Shown here: piece by piece, positions 15,739-24,702 of the stretch
Layout: every line of letters starts with the position of its first letter
Position numbering within the stretch: position 1 is the stretch's first letter
DNA from: Clostridium estertheticum
GTDB taxonomy: Bacteria > Bacillota > Clostridia > Clostridiales > Clostridiaceae
Length of the DNA stretch: 64,000 nt
Assembly (NCBI RefSeq): GCF_026650985.1
Contig: NZ_CP086239.1
Location: forward strand, 868,001-932,000
Direction: 5' to 3'
Position numbers and translations under genes: made by a program
Notes under the pieces: generated by a model
Database searches by the model: none
Seen by the model: only the letters and a program-made list of their open reading frames with translations
What the model was told of the DNA's origin: nothing

Positions 15739-15826
15739 TAAATATCATATGGTTTAGCAGGGCATGAGCGATTTAAAATTGTTGCGTAATTGCAGATTAT
15801 TATTCAACAAATTTGAGGAGGAAAGA

Positions 15827-16153
15827 ATGAAGTTTTTAAGAAAAGTTATTATAATATTATTAACTATAATAATATTTATTGGAGGAGTTATTATAACTCA
15901 TATAACTCCTTCAATATCTATTAGAACACATTTATTTGTAACTGGACATCCAATTGGAGATTTTAAAGTAAGTGTACATGTTAATAAAGGTCAATATGAA
16001 ATAGATAAAGAAATTCTTGATAATGAAAATGCTATGATTTATAGAACTGCTGATTACAACTTATATGATGGAGCAACAGGAAATTCAATAGGCAATTATA
16101 AAGTTGGGAAATCGTGGATTTTATATTTCGCTCAGCAATATGGGGAGGCATAA
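15827..16153 (+). CDS. Small membrane-anchored or secreted protein of unknown function
   Basis: The start at 15827 follows GAGGAGG. A signal-anchor helix occupies residues 5-25 (VIIILLTIIIFIGGVIITHI), followed by about 85 extracytoplasmic residues with no cysteine motif or recognised domain (GHPIGDFKVSVHVNKG, GNYKVGKSWILYFAQQYG). No family recognised. It stands alone. Confidence 0.6.
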   Translation: MKFLRKVIIILLTIIIFIGGVIITHITPSISIRTHLFVTGHPIGDFKVSVHVNKGQYEIDKEILDNENAMIYRTADYNLYDGATGNSIGNYKVGKSWILYFAQQYGEA

Positions 16154-16448
16154 TTAAAAGAGCTTCGAAGAAGATGCATTGACGACTTTAGAAGGAATCC
16201 ATTTTTAATGAGTATAGTTAAAAAATAATAATTGACAATTTTACGAATAATTTTTTTAGAAAAAACAGTATAAGAAAAAGGCTTTTTATGCTATATTAAA
16301 AAACCCTTAGACTGCTAACTTTATAGAATAGTCTTAATTTAAGCACTGCTAATTGTTCTAAGGAGAGATATTTTGGTGTTTTATGAATTTTTTTAATAGA
16401 AAAGTGCTTTATACGTTCTTACAGGATGCATTATAAATGGAGTTGTTT

Positions 16449-16571
16449 ATGATGATTATGACTTCGTTAATTTTTATCTTTTCTCCAATCATATTTATCG
16501 TTAGGCAAATTTATCTTTATTTGCAAAAGAAGACTCCGTTCTCCGTAGACGGAGATGAATTTTGTTGCTAA
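16449..16571 (+). CDS. Possible 40-residue single-TM peptide
   Basis: GGAG lies seven bases before ATG 16449. The peptide starts MMIMTSLIFIFSPIIFIVRQ and ends with a short polar tail and CC. One hydrophobic helix is clear. The rest of the 490-base gap between 16154 and 16643 shows no other coding sign. It could be a small membrane peptide or a gene remnant. Confidence 0.35.
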   Translation: MMIMTSLIFIFSPIIFIVRQIYLYLQKKTPFSVDGDEFCC

Positions 16572-16655
16572 ATTATTTTTATATAACTTAATATTATAGG
16601 ATCTATTATGGCATAATATATATATTAGAGATTATAAAAAAAGGTGGTGAATATT

Positions 16656-18341
16656 TTGAGAATAGAAACTAATTCTTCTACAAGAATATATAAAGATAAG
16701 CTTAGCTTTGAAATTCTCAACAATCTATCGAATATACTGTATGTTGGTAATGAAGCTAAAATTAAAGCTTATTCAATTCTTGTTTACAATCATGAGAAAG
16801 GTCTTTCTCAGAGTATTCATTTAACTATTAAAAACATGTTTAATCTTAATACTTATTATACAAACTACGCTGCTTGTGAAGCTAAATGGAATAAATCTTC
16901 TAATGTTGAATTAAACAAAATGTACATAGATGATTTAAAGCAGAACATTAACCATAGAGAGAAATGTGTTAAGGATTTAATTAATAAAATTAAATTTTGG
17001 AGTAAGATTCATGCTCATATTATCGATATATCCAAGGCTATTAAAAATAGTAAAAGCCTCCCCAAATTTAAGTATTATAGACCATATTATTTTTATATGT
17101 GGGATGATAAAATTTTTGTTGAGGCCAATTATAAAAATAAAACAATTATATATAATATGTACGATTTTGAACATGCTCTTGTCATAAAAAAAATTAGTAG
17201 ATTAACTAATAAACTGAATATGATTAAGCGTGGTATATGTTATCAAAAACAAAAACTTGCAAGACTTAATACAAGTGCAGTAAAATCATGTTTTGGTACT
17301 AAGAAACTATTCAAAGCTCAGCATACGTTATATAATGATCATTTTGCATGGAAAGAAGACTTCTACAAAGCTAGACATAAAACTATAGATCTTCAAGGAC
17401 TTAACACAGTTACACAAGGAAATGCTTGTGTTAAATACAACTACGAAACGAATTTACTAATTATTCAACTGCCCTATGAAAATAAAATAGGTGCATATCA
17501 TAGTTCACAATGGTTTGAAGTAGAAAATGTTGATTTTCCTTACCATAAAGACTTATTAATAGAAGCTCTAAACACTAAAAATTCCCCTGTTTCTTGGAGG
17601 ATTGAAGACAAAGGAGATTACTTTTTGTTTAAGGCATCTTATAAATTATTTAAAGATGAAAGTCAAATTAATTATTCTAAGGCAAATGGAGTTGTAAGCT
17701 ATGATATAAACTACGACCATATTGCATGGAGTGAAACTGATTGCATTGGAAACCTATTAGACTTTGGCAGTATACATTTTAATATAGCAAATAAAACTTC
17801 AGGGCAAATTTCAAAAATTTTAGAAAAGAGTGCCATAGGGCTTGTTCAAATAGCCAGGGATAAAAATAAACCACTTGCTGGTGAGGACATTAAAAATATC
17901 AGTAAATCCAAACTAACTTATGGGAATACTAAACGAAATATGAAAATCAGTATGTTTGCTCATAAAAAAATCATTGAAGCAATCAGTTCCAGGGCTTTTA
18001 AAGAAAATTTAGCCGTATTTTATGTAAATCCAGCATACACTAGCCAAATGGGTAAAATAAAGTATATGAAAGCTAAAGGAATATCTATTCATGTATCCGC
18101 TGCATACTGTATAGCTCGTAGAGCTCTTGGGTATAAAGAGAAAATACCTTTGATATATAGAACATTCACAAACAATTGGAGGGTACTGTCCAAAGAGTTA
18201 AAGACACTTAAAATACAGTATTTATATAAAATTTCAAGCACCTTCGGATACTCGAATTTAAAAGCTTTTGTAAAAGATACTATGGTAAGAAATTATGTTC
18301 TCTTCAAAGAAAAGCCTATTGTAAAGTTTAGTTTTAATTAA
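16656..18341 (+). CDS. IS200/IS605 TnpB-related protein, orphan
   Basis: The start is probably TTG 16656, eight bases after AAGGTGG (in-frame GTG codons at 16644/16647 overlap that site). The protein, about 561 residues, belongs to the long TnpB-related group. A degenerate RuvC core shows Asp in VVSYDINYDHIAW, Glu in LAGEDIKNIS, then VNPAYTSQMGKIKYMKAKG and SIHVSAAYCIARRALGY. The third acidic position, usually Asp or Glu before the Ala-Ala pair, is not obvious. No tnpA accompanies it. Such accessory proteins occur singly in clostridia, and their activity is unproven. Confidence 0.8.
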   Translation: MRIETNSSTRIYKDKLSFEILNNLSNILYVGNEAKIKAYSILVYNHEKGLSQSIHLTIKNMFNLNTYYTNYAACEAKWNKSSNVELNKMYIDDLKQNINHREKCVKDLINKIKFWSKIHAHIIDISKAIKNSKSLPKFKYYRPYYFYMWDDKIFVEANYKNKTIIYNMYDFEHALVIKKISRLTNKLNMIKRGICYQKQKLARLNTSAVKSCFGTKKLFKAQHTLYNDHFAWKEDFYKARHKTIDLQGLNTVTQGNACVKYNYETNLLIIQLPYENKIGAYHSSQWFEVENVDFPYHKDLLIEALNTKNSPVSWRIEDKGDYFLFKASYKLFKDESQINYSKANGVVSYDINYDHIAWSETDCIGNLLDFGSIHFNIANKTSGQISKILEKSAIGLVQIARDKNKPLAGEDIKNISKSKLTYGNTKRNMKISMFAHKKIIEAISSRAFKENLAVFYVNPAYTSQMGKIKYMKAKGISIHVSAAYCIARRALGYKEKIPLIYRTFTNNWRVLSKELKTLKIQYLYKISSTFGYSNLKAFVKDTMVRNYVLFKEKPIVKFSFN

Positions 18342-18506
18342 ATTATTTAGATAAATTACTTCAATATAAAAATAAAAAATTGTTTTATAGCTTATAGTTA
18401 CCCTAAAATCTAAGGTTGCTACGCAGTGAAGGCACTTACGTGATAGGGGTGTATTAATTATGAGCTACTCATGAAATAATTATACTTGTAGCTTATTATA
18501 AAAATT

Positions 18507-18532
18507 AGCTTGTTTAGAATACTAAACAAGCT
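18507..18532 (+). terminator. Stem-loop downstream of TnpB-related gene
   Basis: AGCTTGTTTAG and CTAAACAAGCT form a perfect 11-bp stem with a 4-base loop. The 18342-18597 stretch may also contain the guide RNA of the TnpB-like protein. Two further small hairpins, CCGCTTTTGCGG and CCACTTCTATAAGTGG, follow toward 18625. Confidence 0.5.
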
Positions 18533-18597
18533 CTATGTTGCAAAGATATTGTTTCTTACGGTTCTTAGTTCAATGAGAACTGGACCGCTTTTGCGGT

Positions 18598-18963
18598 TTA
18601 CAATCGCCCACTTCTATAAGTGGTGCGTATGTTGAATTTATGTCCATTAATTATAGCAGTATCATCATTTTCCCAAGTAATAGCAGCTTTGTTAATTTTA
18701 TAATCCCAATAAATGGTTTTCGCCTTGCTGTTTTTAGTGTTTGTTATTAATTCACTTCTAACTGCATAATCTACAGTTGCCCCACCATTACAAAGATAAG
18801 ATTTAATAGTATACGTTCCATTTGAGGATGTAGATTCGCTTAAATAGTCTCCGGTGGGTAATCGCAACATACTGTAAAATAATGTATTCATAATTTCTAA
18901 AAGTCCTATTGCTATAAAAATAAAAATTGTTACTATAACCAAAATCATTTTCTTTCTCTTCAT
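18598..18963 (-). CDS. DUF5412-like membrane-anchored protein
   Basis: ATG 18963 follows GGTGGGGG. A 14-base-longer start is less likely. The N-terminal anchor (MILVIVTIFIFIAIGLLEIM) is followed by the pattern SSNGTYTIKSYLCNGGATVDYAVRSEL and a Tyr-Trp-Asp-rich stretch (AKTIYWDYKINKAAITWEND), as in DUF5412 proteins, whose function is unknown. The last residues (RTTYRSGRL) lie over a hairpin resembling an IS605-type right end, so the C-terminus may have been replaced by the TnpB-related element next door. Confidence 0.6.
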   Translation of the reverse strand: MKRKKMILVIVTIFIFIAIGLLEIMNTLFYSMLRLPTGDYLSESTSSNGTYTIKSYLCNGGATVDYAVRSELITNTKNSKAKTIYWDYKINKAAITWENDDTAIINGHKFNIRTTYRSGRL

Positions 18964-19019
18964 AACAACCCCCACCAATATTTAAATCTTTATTTAATTC
19001 ATTTTATCATTTTATATAA

Positions 19020-19194
19020 TTGGATCTAATAATAGCGGAAAAACGGCTCAAACGGATGTTGCCAAAATACTTATAGAAACAGGTTTTGTCTAAGCCTGTA
19101 GAGGATAGTTTATTAGTTAAAGATGCATATCAAAATGAAGTAGCCAAGGCAATTGCTACACTAATTCTTAAAAACTTAGAAATAACTAATATAT
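19020..19194 (+). pseudogene. N-acetylmuramoyl-L-alanine amidase remnant (3' end only)
   Basis: The frame reads GSNNSGKTAQTDVAKILIET then GFV and stop. One base out of phase, at about 19085, it continues as LSKPVEDSLLVKDAYQNEVA and KAIATLIL. This is the C-terminal pattern of Amidase_3 peptidoglycan hydrolases (GFLSN...EA.LL.....Q...A.AIA.GI). The first three quarters of the gene are missing and a frameshift is present. It is bounded by the DUF5412 gene and a convergent lipoprotein gene. Confidence 0.65.
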
Positions 19195-19238
19195 ATATTC
19201 ATAATGAACTAGTACCTAAAAAAAATTATTCTAAACTA

Positions 19239-19757
19239 TTATTTATGATAGATATTTTCAATATTTTTCGGTATATCACTTTTATTTATTTTAACTATAT
19301 TCACGAAACAGTGTTCAATATTATCAATGTTTTGAGCGTAAATGCCATTATTTACAAAATAAATTGTTGCTTCTAACTTCCTATTTTTAACAATTAAACC
19401 GTTAAGTTTAGTTTCTTTTGCATATATGGAACTTGGTGGAAATTCTCCATCATAAATTAAACTTTCTGTTGCGAAGTTAACAGATATAGTATATTTAATG
19501 CCCGGTAAAAATTTATCCATAAAATTATGCCAATCCTCTTCAGTGTCTATAACGAGTGATTTCTGTGGATAGTTAATAGCAAGATTCTGCTTCATCGTAG
19601 CAAAACCTCTATAAAAATATTCATATTTAATATTTGGTGAAGCTAATGAGGAACTAACAGTGTCGGTTTTATAGTTAGAGGTTACATTTTTAGTATTACA
19701 CGAAACAAATACTAGCATTATAAGAAGGAGAATTGTGGTCAACATTACTTTTTTCAT
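19239..19757 (-). CDS. Putative lipoprotein of unknown function
   Basis: A lipobox signal peptide is clear: MKKVMLTTILLLIMLVFVSC with Cys20 as the lipidation site. The mature part of about 150 residues contains SLVIDTEEDWHNFMDKF and YTISVNFATESLIYDG, reminiscent of PrcB-like or similar extracytoplasmic beta-proteins. That resemblance is weak. It is monocistronic on the minus strand. Function not assigned. Confidence 0.75.
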   Translation of the reverse strand: MKKVMLTTILLLIMLVFVSCNTKNVTSNYKTDTVSSSLASPNIKYEYFYRGFATMKQNLAINYPQKSLVIDTEEDWHNFMDKFLPGIKYTISVNFATESLIYDGEFPPSSIYAKETKLNGLIVKNRKLEATIYFVNNGIYAQNIDNIEHCFVNIVKINKSDIPKNIENIYHK

Positions 19758-20029
19758 AAACTACCGCCTAAAATATTATTTTTAATATTTATGATTATGA
19801 CATAAATTCTATATAGAAATTAAAATAGGTTTTATTAATTATACTTCAAAATTTATACAAATACTTAAAAATTTGGATATAAACTCTAATTATGAGTATA
19901 TTAATATATTTATACTAGGTTAGATAATTATAAACCAGAAGTTAATATTGACAACATTAACAATTTTTGATATATTTAAAAACAATAAATATTATTTGAA
20001 ATTTTGTAGGATTCCGCAGTTTAAAATTA

Positions 20030-20129
20030 ATAACTGGTGGTACAAGATAAAACGCACAGTTTAACCGTATTCACGGAAGGACAAAAGCCTTGGAGGTATT
20101 TTAAAACATTACCCTTGGCTTTTTTATTT
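20030..20129 (+). promoter_or_regulatory. Structured leader with intrinsic terminator before ACT-domain gene
   Basis: A terminator hairpin (AAAAGCC / GGCTTTTTT, with an inner GGTA/TACC) at 20083-20129 lies 57 bases before the ACT gene. It is preceded by CGCACAGTTTAACCG, TTCACGG and AAGGACAAAAGCC. This wording partly resembles the core of c-di-GMP-I (GEMM) riboswitches, and GGTGGTAC at 20037 resembles a T-box, but neither consensus is complete. The rest of 19758-20030 shows nothing but AT-rich DNA. Confidence 0.4.
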
Positions 20130-20186
20130 TTAATAGATTTATAAGTGGGGTAGAACCCATAAAAAAGGGAAGGGTGAAAACAAGAT

Positions 20187-20591
20187 ATGTCAGAAAAAAT
20201 ATTAACAATGAGATTATTAAACGAAAAATTTGCTGTTTGTAGATTAAATAAAAATGAGTCAATGCCTAAATGGGTAAAAAACAGCAGTTTTTATTCTATA
20301 ACAAAAACATCAGATGAATTATCAATTGTATGCTCTCAAGATAGTATACCGAGTAATATAAAGTGTGAAAAAAATTGGAGGATTTTAAAAGTTGAGGGAC
20401 CATTAGATTTTTCGCTAATTGGTATTATTTCATCAATTAGTACTATATTGGCACTAAAAAGAATTAGTATTTTTGCTGTTTCCACCTATGATACAGATTA
20501 TATACTTGTTAAAAATAAAGATATAGATAATACCATATTGGCATTATCAAATGAAAGATATGAAATTATAAATCAAGAAAATTTGTTATAG
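20187..20591 (+). CDS. ACT-domain protein (CASTOR-like), small-molecule sensor
   Basis: The 134-residue protein has two ACT-like halves. The second (WRILKVEGPLDFSLIGIISSISTILALKRISIFAVSTYDTDYILVK, residues 65-110) has the amino-acid-binding turn and the final beta strand. Stand-alone proteins of this type in clostridia (ACT_7/CASTOR-like) presumably bind amino acids, but have no defined pathway. An upstream intrinsic terminator suggests attenuation. GAAGGG serves as ribosome site. Confidence 0.82.
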   Translation: MSEKILTMRLLNEKFAVCRLNKNESMPKWVKNSSFYSITKTSDELSIVCSQDSIPSNIKCEKNWRILKVEGPLDFSLIGIISSISTILALKRISIFAVSTYDTDYILVKNKDIDNTILALSNERYEIINQENLL

Positions 20592-20737
20592 CATTACAAA
20601 AAAAGCAATATAGGTACGTATATTTATTAGGCTATAGCATAGGTGCAACAATTGCATGGTTATGTAGCGGCGAAGATATTAAAGGATGCTTCTTCATAGG
20701 GATTGTTATGGAACTAGAAAATTATGAAGTAACCTAA
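20591..20737 (+). pseudogene. Alpha/beta-hydrolase (dienelactone-hydrolase-like) remnant
   Basis: The frame reads QYRYVYLLGYSIGATIAWLC and then SGEDIKGCFFIGIVMELENY. It contains the nucleophile elbow GYSIGA (GxSxG). No start codon exists and both the N- and C-terminal thirds are absent. It occupies the gap between the ACT and PfpI genes. Confidence 0.65.
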
Positions 20738-20756
20738 AGGCGAAAGGAGTATGTTT

Positions 20757-21329
20757 ATGAAAAAAATTCTTTGTTTTATTTCAGATGAATTTGCAGATTT
20801 TGAGATTACATTAGTGCTCCATAAAATTAGAAATGTCGGTAAAAGGCACATAGTCACAGTTGGATATAATCATAAATTAGTTGTTAGTGAATCGGGGCTT
20901 TGTTACAAACCTGATTTAACATTGAATGAGGTAATAAAACTTGATGATGTTGAAGGGCTTATTATACCTGGAGGTCCAATCCGTAATCAACAGGAAGAAC
21001 TTACTAAACTAATTCTTAAGCTTGATCAAGAAAAAAGAATGATTGCAGCCATATGTAATGGTTCACAATATCTTGGAAGAGCTGGTATATTAAATAAATG
21101 TAAATTTACCACTTCTTGTTCATTAGAAAGAATTGAAGCGCTTGGTGTAGTGGACCCATTTCCACGTGAAAACTATGAAGATAGTAGGGTGGTAACAGAC
21201 AAGAATATTATAACGGCCAAAGGACGTGCATTTGTAGATTTTTCTTTTGCTGTATTTGATTATTTAAATATTTATGAAGGACAGTACACAGAAAAGGAAA
21301 AGTTGTTTATAGATATAATGAATAGATAG
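20757..21329 (+). CDS. DJ-1/PfpI-family protein
   Basis: The start at 20757 is seven bases after AAAGGAG. The nucleophile elbow AAICNGSQYLGRAG carries the conserved cysteine near residue 100, with the GLIIPGGP strand-loop and the Glu of the N-terminal DEFADFEITL strand. The length (about 190 aa) fits the DJ-1/YajL/PfpI superfamily, which includes glyoxalases, deglycases and amidohydrolases. It is not followed by related genes. The exact reaction is unknown. Confidence 0.88.
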   Translation: MKKILCFISDEFADFEITLVLHKIRNVGKRHIVTVGYNHKLVVSESGLCYKPDLTLNEVIKLDDVEGLIIPGGPIRNQQEELTKLILKLDQEKRMIAAICNGSQYLGRAGILNKCKFTTSCSLERIEALGVVDPFPRENYEDSRVVTDKNIITAKGRAFVDFSFAVFDYLNIYEGQYTEKEKLFIDIMNR

Positions 21330-21429
21330 TTTTTTATATTGACTTTTTTTGAAAAAGTAGTACCATGTTGGTATAGTACGAAACAAGAACTATATTATTG
21401 TATTACTATTATTTAGAGGGGGATCTTAT

Positions 21430-22053
21430 ATGAAAAGTAATAAAGATGTTTTTAAAGAGAATTCAAAAATAAATTTTAATAAACAAGCTGAATCTTACGA
21501 TGAGAGTCACGATGGGAAATTTGTAGCTCCGATGTATAATGAAATTATTAGCAGAATAATGCTTATTAAGCCTGAAAAATTATTAGATGTTGGATGTGGC
21601 ACCGGAAATGTATTGATGAAATTAGTTGGAAATAATATAGAATTATATGGATTAGATCTTTCAGAAAAAATGATTGAGGTTGCCCAAAAAAATCTTGATA
21701 ATAGAGCTGAATTAAGAGTTGGTGATTCAGAATGTATGCCTTGGGGAAATAATACTTTTGATGTAATTGTATGCAATGCATCATTTCATCATTATCCAAA
21801 CCCAGAAAAGACACTATTAGAGATGAAAAGAATATTAAAATTTAATGGAACATTAATTATTGGAGATCCAACTTCACCAGTAGTTATTAGAAAAATATTA
21901 AATTTATATTGTAAAAGAAGTAGTAGTGGCGATTATAAAATATATTGCAAGAAAGAAATTGAGAAACTTTTGATAAAGTGTGGATTTAAGCCATCTAACT
22001 TTAAAAAAATAAATAATAAAAGTTTTGCTATTAATGCTAATATAAAAAAATAA
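21430..22053 (+). CDS. Class I SAM-dependent methyltransferase
   Basis: The Methyltransf_11 pattern is complete: motif I LLDVGCGTGNVL (residues 51-62), LYGLDLSEKMI, motif II DSECMPWGNNTFDVIVCNASFHHYPNP and motif III LKFNGTLIIGDP. Length is 207 residues. AGAGGGGG lies before the ATG. A MarR regulator follows 34 bases later and the two form one unit, so the methyltransferase probably acts on a small molecule sensed by that regulator. Confidence 0.9.
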   Translation: MKSNKDVFKENSKINFNKQAESYDESHDGKFVAPMYNEIISRIMLIKPEKLLDVGCGTGNVLMKLVGNNIELYGLDLSEKMIEVAQKNLDNRAELRVGDSECMPWGNNTFDVIVCNASFHHYPNPEKTLLEMKRILKFNGTLIIGDPTSPVVIRKILNLYCKRSSSGDYKIYCKKEIEKLLIKCGFKPSNFKKINNKSFAINANIKK

Positions 22054-22087
22054 GTAATAAACATAAAACAAATTTTGGAGTGATTAT

Positions 22088-22534
22088 ATGGATCAAGAAT
22101 ATAAAAGGCAAGTAGATGAATTAAATAAATTATGGCATTTTATGATAGTATCATCTAATTATAAGGATATAGAATCAAAGTTTTTGAGAATACAAGGACT
22201 AAGAAATAATGAACTTACAATACTAAGAATTATTTCTGAAAAAGAAAATGTTATTATAAAAGATATATTAGAAGTCTTAAATGTACCTAAAAGTACATTA
22301 ACTAGCATGATTGATAGATTAGAAAAGCGCAATCTTATTATTAGAACTCTTAGTAATAAGGATAGACGATCCTATAAGTTAGAACTTACTAAGGAGGGTA
22401 ATATGGCCCAAGAGGAACATAGTAAATTTGAGGAAGAAGTTTACGGGAAAATAATGATTTCTTTAGATACTTATGAGGATAGAGAAAATTTATTAAAACT
22501 TATAAGAAAAATGGCATACAATATTTCTAACTAA
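22088..22534 (+). CDS. MarR-family transcriptional regulator
   Basis: The 148-residue winged helix has LRNNELTILRIISEKENVIIKDILEVLNVPKSTLTSMIDRLEKRNLIIRTLSNKDRRSYKLELTKEG, the helix-turn-helix and wing of MarR proteins. It is downstream of and probably co-transcribed with the methyltransferase gene. A partial dyad (GTAGTACC...GGTATAGTAC) at 21358-21380 upstream of that gene is a plausible operator. The ligand is unknown. Confidence 0.9.
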   Translation: MDQEYKRQVDELNKLWHFMIVSSNYKDIESKFLRIQGLRNNELTILRIISEKENVIIKDILEVLNVPKSTLTSMIDRLEKRNLIIRTLSNKDRRSYKLELTKEGNMAQEEHSKFEEEVYGKIMISLDTYEDRENLLKLIRKMAYNISN

Positions 22535-22600
22535 TTATTAGATATTGTAAACTATTTTAAATAGTACAAAATATATAAAATTAAGCAATTTGGAGGATAA

Positions 22601-23134
22601 ATGAATATAGGATTAATTAGACATTTTAAAGTTAATTGTTCTACAAAGATGTTTATGACATCTGCTGATTTTAAGCAATGGGTAAAACAATATGATAACA
22701 GTGATGTTATAGAAAATAAATTTAAAATAGGAGATATAAAATGGGATAAATGTTTTTCAAGTGATTTATCAAGAGCCATTAAAACTTCTCAATCTATTTT
22801 CAAAGGTGAAATAATTAAAACTAAATTATTAAGAGAAGTTCCTATAGCACCAATATTTAATACTAATATAAAAATTCCTTATATATTTTGGTGTATAAGT
22901 GGGAGATTTGCCTGGTTTTTTCAGTGCAAATCTCAAATAGAGAAGAAAAAAGATACCCAAAAACGTGTGAATGAGTTTTTGGATAGTATAAAGGATGAAT
23001 CAAGTAATAATATATTAATTGTTTGTCATGGTTTCTTTATGAATACATTACAAAAGGAACTTAAAAGTAGGGGCGTTACTGGACGAACTATAAGAACACC
23101 TAAAAATGGTACATTGTATTTATATAAAAAATAG
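22601..23134 (+). CDS. Histidine phosphatase family protein
   Basis: The N-terminal phosphate pocket is MNIGLIRHFKV, the RH[G/F] motif with the catalytic His. CFSSDLSRAIKTSQ supplies the second arginine, and LIVCHGFFMNTL the second His. Length is 177 residues, somewhat short. The substrate could be a sugar phosphate or nucleotide. It ends one base before the convergent dihydrofolate reductase gene, with no separate terminator. Confidence 0.82.
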   Translation: MNIGLIRHFKVNCSTKMFMTSADFKQWVKQYDNSDVIENKFKIGDIKWDKCFSSDLSRAIKTSQSIFKGEIIKTKLLREVPIAPIFNTNIKIPYIFWCISGRFAWFFQCKSQIEKKKDTQKRVNEFLDSIKDESSNNILIVCHGFFMNTLQKELKSRGVTGRTIRTPKNGTLYLYKK

Positions 23135-23135
23135 A

Positions 23136-23642
23136 TTATTTTTGTTTCACATTAATAATACGTTCCAAAGTTAAGAAAGTGTATGATGTTGTTTTATCAT
23201 CATTGATGAACCCAGTTTCTTCTTCCCTGCAATTCCATTCTGAATAGTCTAGCGTAGGAAAAAAAACATCAGCATTATATTCTTTATGTACTTTTGTTAA
23301 ATGTATCTTATTACAATAAGGCAATAATAACTTGTAAATTGAGCCACCACCTATAACAAAGTATTCTTCACTGTCTTTCATAAATGCGAATAACTCTTCC
23401 TTAGAATTAAAAATAGTAACTCTTTCATCATTTATAACAAAATCTTTATTTTTTGTAATAACAATATGATGTCTACTAGGAAGAATACCAGGAAGGGACT
23501 CAAATGTCTTTCTTCCCATTATAATAGTGTTTCCACTTGTAATTTGCTTGAACCTTTTTAAATCCTTTGAAAAATGCCAAAGTAAATCGTTATTTTTACC
23601 TATAGCAAAATTATCTCCAATTGCAACAATAAATGTAAGCAT
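23136..23642 (-). CDS. folA: Dihydrofolate reductase
   Basis: The 168-residue DHFR has FIVAIGDNFAIGKNNDLLWHFSKDLKRFKQIT with the Met20-type loop and the active-site acidic residue (Asp in FSKDLKRFK), TIIMGRKTFESLPGILPSRHHIVITK, then YFVIGGGSIYKLLLP. It reduces dihydrofolate to tetrahydrofolate. Its start codon overlaps the thyA stop (TAATG), the standard thyA-folA coupling. It shows trimethoprim-target-type features rather than a plasmid-type drug-resistant form, but resistance cannot be judged by eye. Confidence 0.95.
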   Translation of the reverse strand: MLTFIVAIGDNFAIGKNNDLLWHFSKDLKRFKQITSGNTIIMGRKTFESLPGILPSRHHIVITKNKDFVINDERVTIFNSKEELFAFMKDSEEYFVIGGGSIYKLLLPYCNKIHLTKVHKEYNADVFFPTLDYSEWNCREEETGFINDDKTTSYTFLTLERIINVKQK

Positions 23643-24439
23643 TATACAGCCACACTCCCCATATTTATTTTCCCAAGGTGTTTATAATCTATAAGTTTAA
23701 CATCTTCTGGTGTAAAGTCATAGAAGTTTTTAATATCTGGATTAATCCATAGTTTCGGAGCAGCTAAAGCTTCTGATTTTCTTGAGAGCTGTAGCTTTAA
23801 ACCTTCAATATGGTTTTCATATATATGTGCATTATTTATAACATGAGTAAATAATCCTACTTTTAATCCTGTTACCTGTGCAATTAAATGAACTAATACT
23901 GCATATTGGCTTGTATTAAAAGGAATTCCTAACGCTGTATCACCACTTCGTTGTATTAACATACAATTAAGTCGTCCATCAGTTACATCCCAAAGAGTTA
24001 AGAAGCAACAAGGTTGAAGTGCCATTTGGGGCAGGTCCTCTATATTCCATAAATTCATCATCATTCTTCTATCTTGAGGATTATTTTTCAAGGCATCAAT
24101 AAGTGTATCAATTTGATGATACTTAGCTATTTGATACCCATATGACTTACCAATGGTTCCATCGTCGTATGCCCATTCATCCCATATATGCACATTTTGT
24201 TCCTGAAGTTTTTTAACATCGTTGGATTGGTCTTTGAAAATCCAAAGCAATTCTTTTACTGCTGTCTTAAAAGCAACAAATTTAGTTGTTAATATTGGGA
24301 ATTCTTCTTCTAAATCAAATTGCATAATTTGGTGAGGGAGTTTTAAAGTTGCAATGCCAGTACGGTTTTGGTCGTAGTATCCTTTTTTTATAATTTTCTC
24401 AATAATTTTAAGATATTGCCTATCCATTTCATTTAACAT
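23642..24439 (-). CDS. thyA: Thymidylate synthase ThyA
   Basis: The 265-residue ThyA is complete. The catalytic Cys is in [12 protein letters not shown], with folate and dUMP contacts [22 protein letters not shown] and [13 protein letters not shown]. It converts dUMP to dTMP and oxidises methylene-THF to DHF, which the coupled DHFR recycles. No Shine-Dalgarno lies next to the ATG. The upstream leader contains AGGAAGTG behind a hairpin, the same arrangement as in the DUF1737 gene. Confidence 0.96.
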   Translation of the reverse strand: MLNEMDRQYLKIIEKIIKKGYYDQNRTGIATLKLPHQIMQFDLEEEFPILTTKFVAFKTAVKELLWIFKDQSNDVKKLQEQNVHIWDEWAYDDGTIGKSYGYQIAKYHQIDTLIDALKNNPQDRRMMMNLWNIEDLPQMALQPCCFLTLWDVTDGRLNCMLIQRSGDTALGIPFNTSQYAVLVHLIAQVTGLKVGLFTHVINNAHIYENHIEGLKLQLSRKSEALAAPKLWINPDIKNFYDFTPEDVKLIDYKHLGKINMGSVAV

Positions 24440-24504
24440 AATTTATCTTTAATGAGAGAGTGTACAACAATTACTCAAACCCACTAAATATTCACTTCCT
24501 TTCT
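24440..24504 (-). promoter_or_regulatory. Conserved leader with hairpin-bridged ribosome site (thyA copy)
   Basis: Read on the minus strand, AGGAAGTG is followed by TTTAGTG, a 22-base loop, CATTAAA, GATAAATT and the thyA ATG. The stem keeps pairing with a G-U in place of the G-C of the DUF1737 copy. The 61 bases align with that copy without gaps. A minus-strand TATAAT at 24548-24543 gives a likely start near 24536. Confidence 0.6.
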
Positions 24505-24702
24505 ATATACTGTGTATAAGGCGCTAGTAGTTAGGTGTCCATATTATAGCATTCTATAAATGTGTTTTAAATATTATATCATGAAATTCAACAACATTTT
24601 TACCATATCCAAAATGAATGTATTATAAATAGTGTGAGATTTCTCATAGCATTATACTCTTAGATGGATTATAATGTAATAAAATAAATTAGGGGGTTGG
24701 TG

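Noticed and set aside
19086-19376. A 96-codon gene starting at TTG 19086
   Set aside because: The first 36 codons are the frameshifted tail of an amidase and the rest is antisense to the lipoprotein gene.
20030-20060. GGTGGTAC reminiscent of a T-box antiterminator
   Set aside because: The rest of the T-box (stem I, AGTA bulge, full TGGNACCGCG) is absent, so it is kept only as an unclassified attenuator-like leader.
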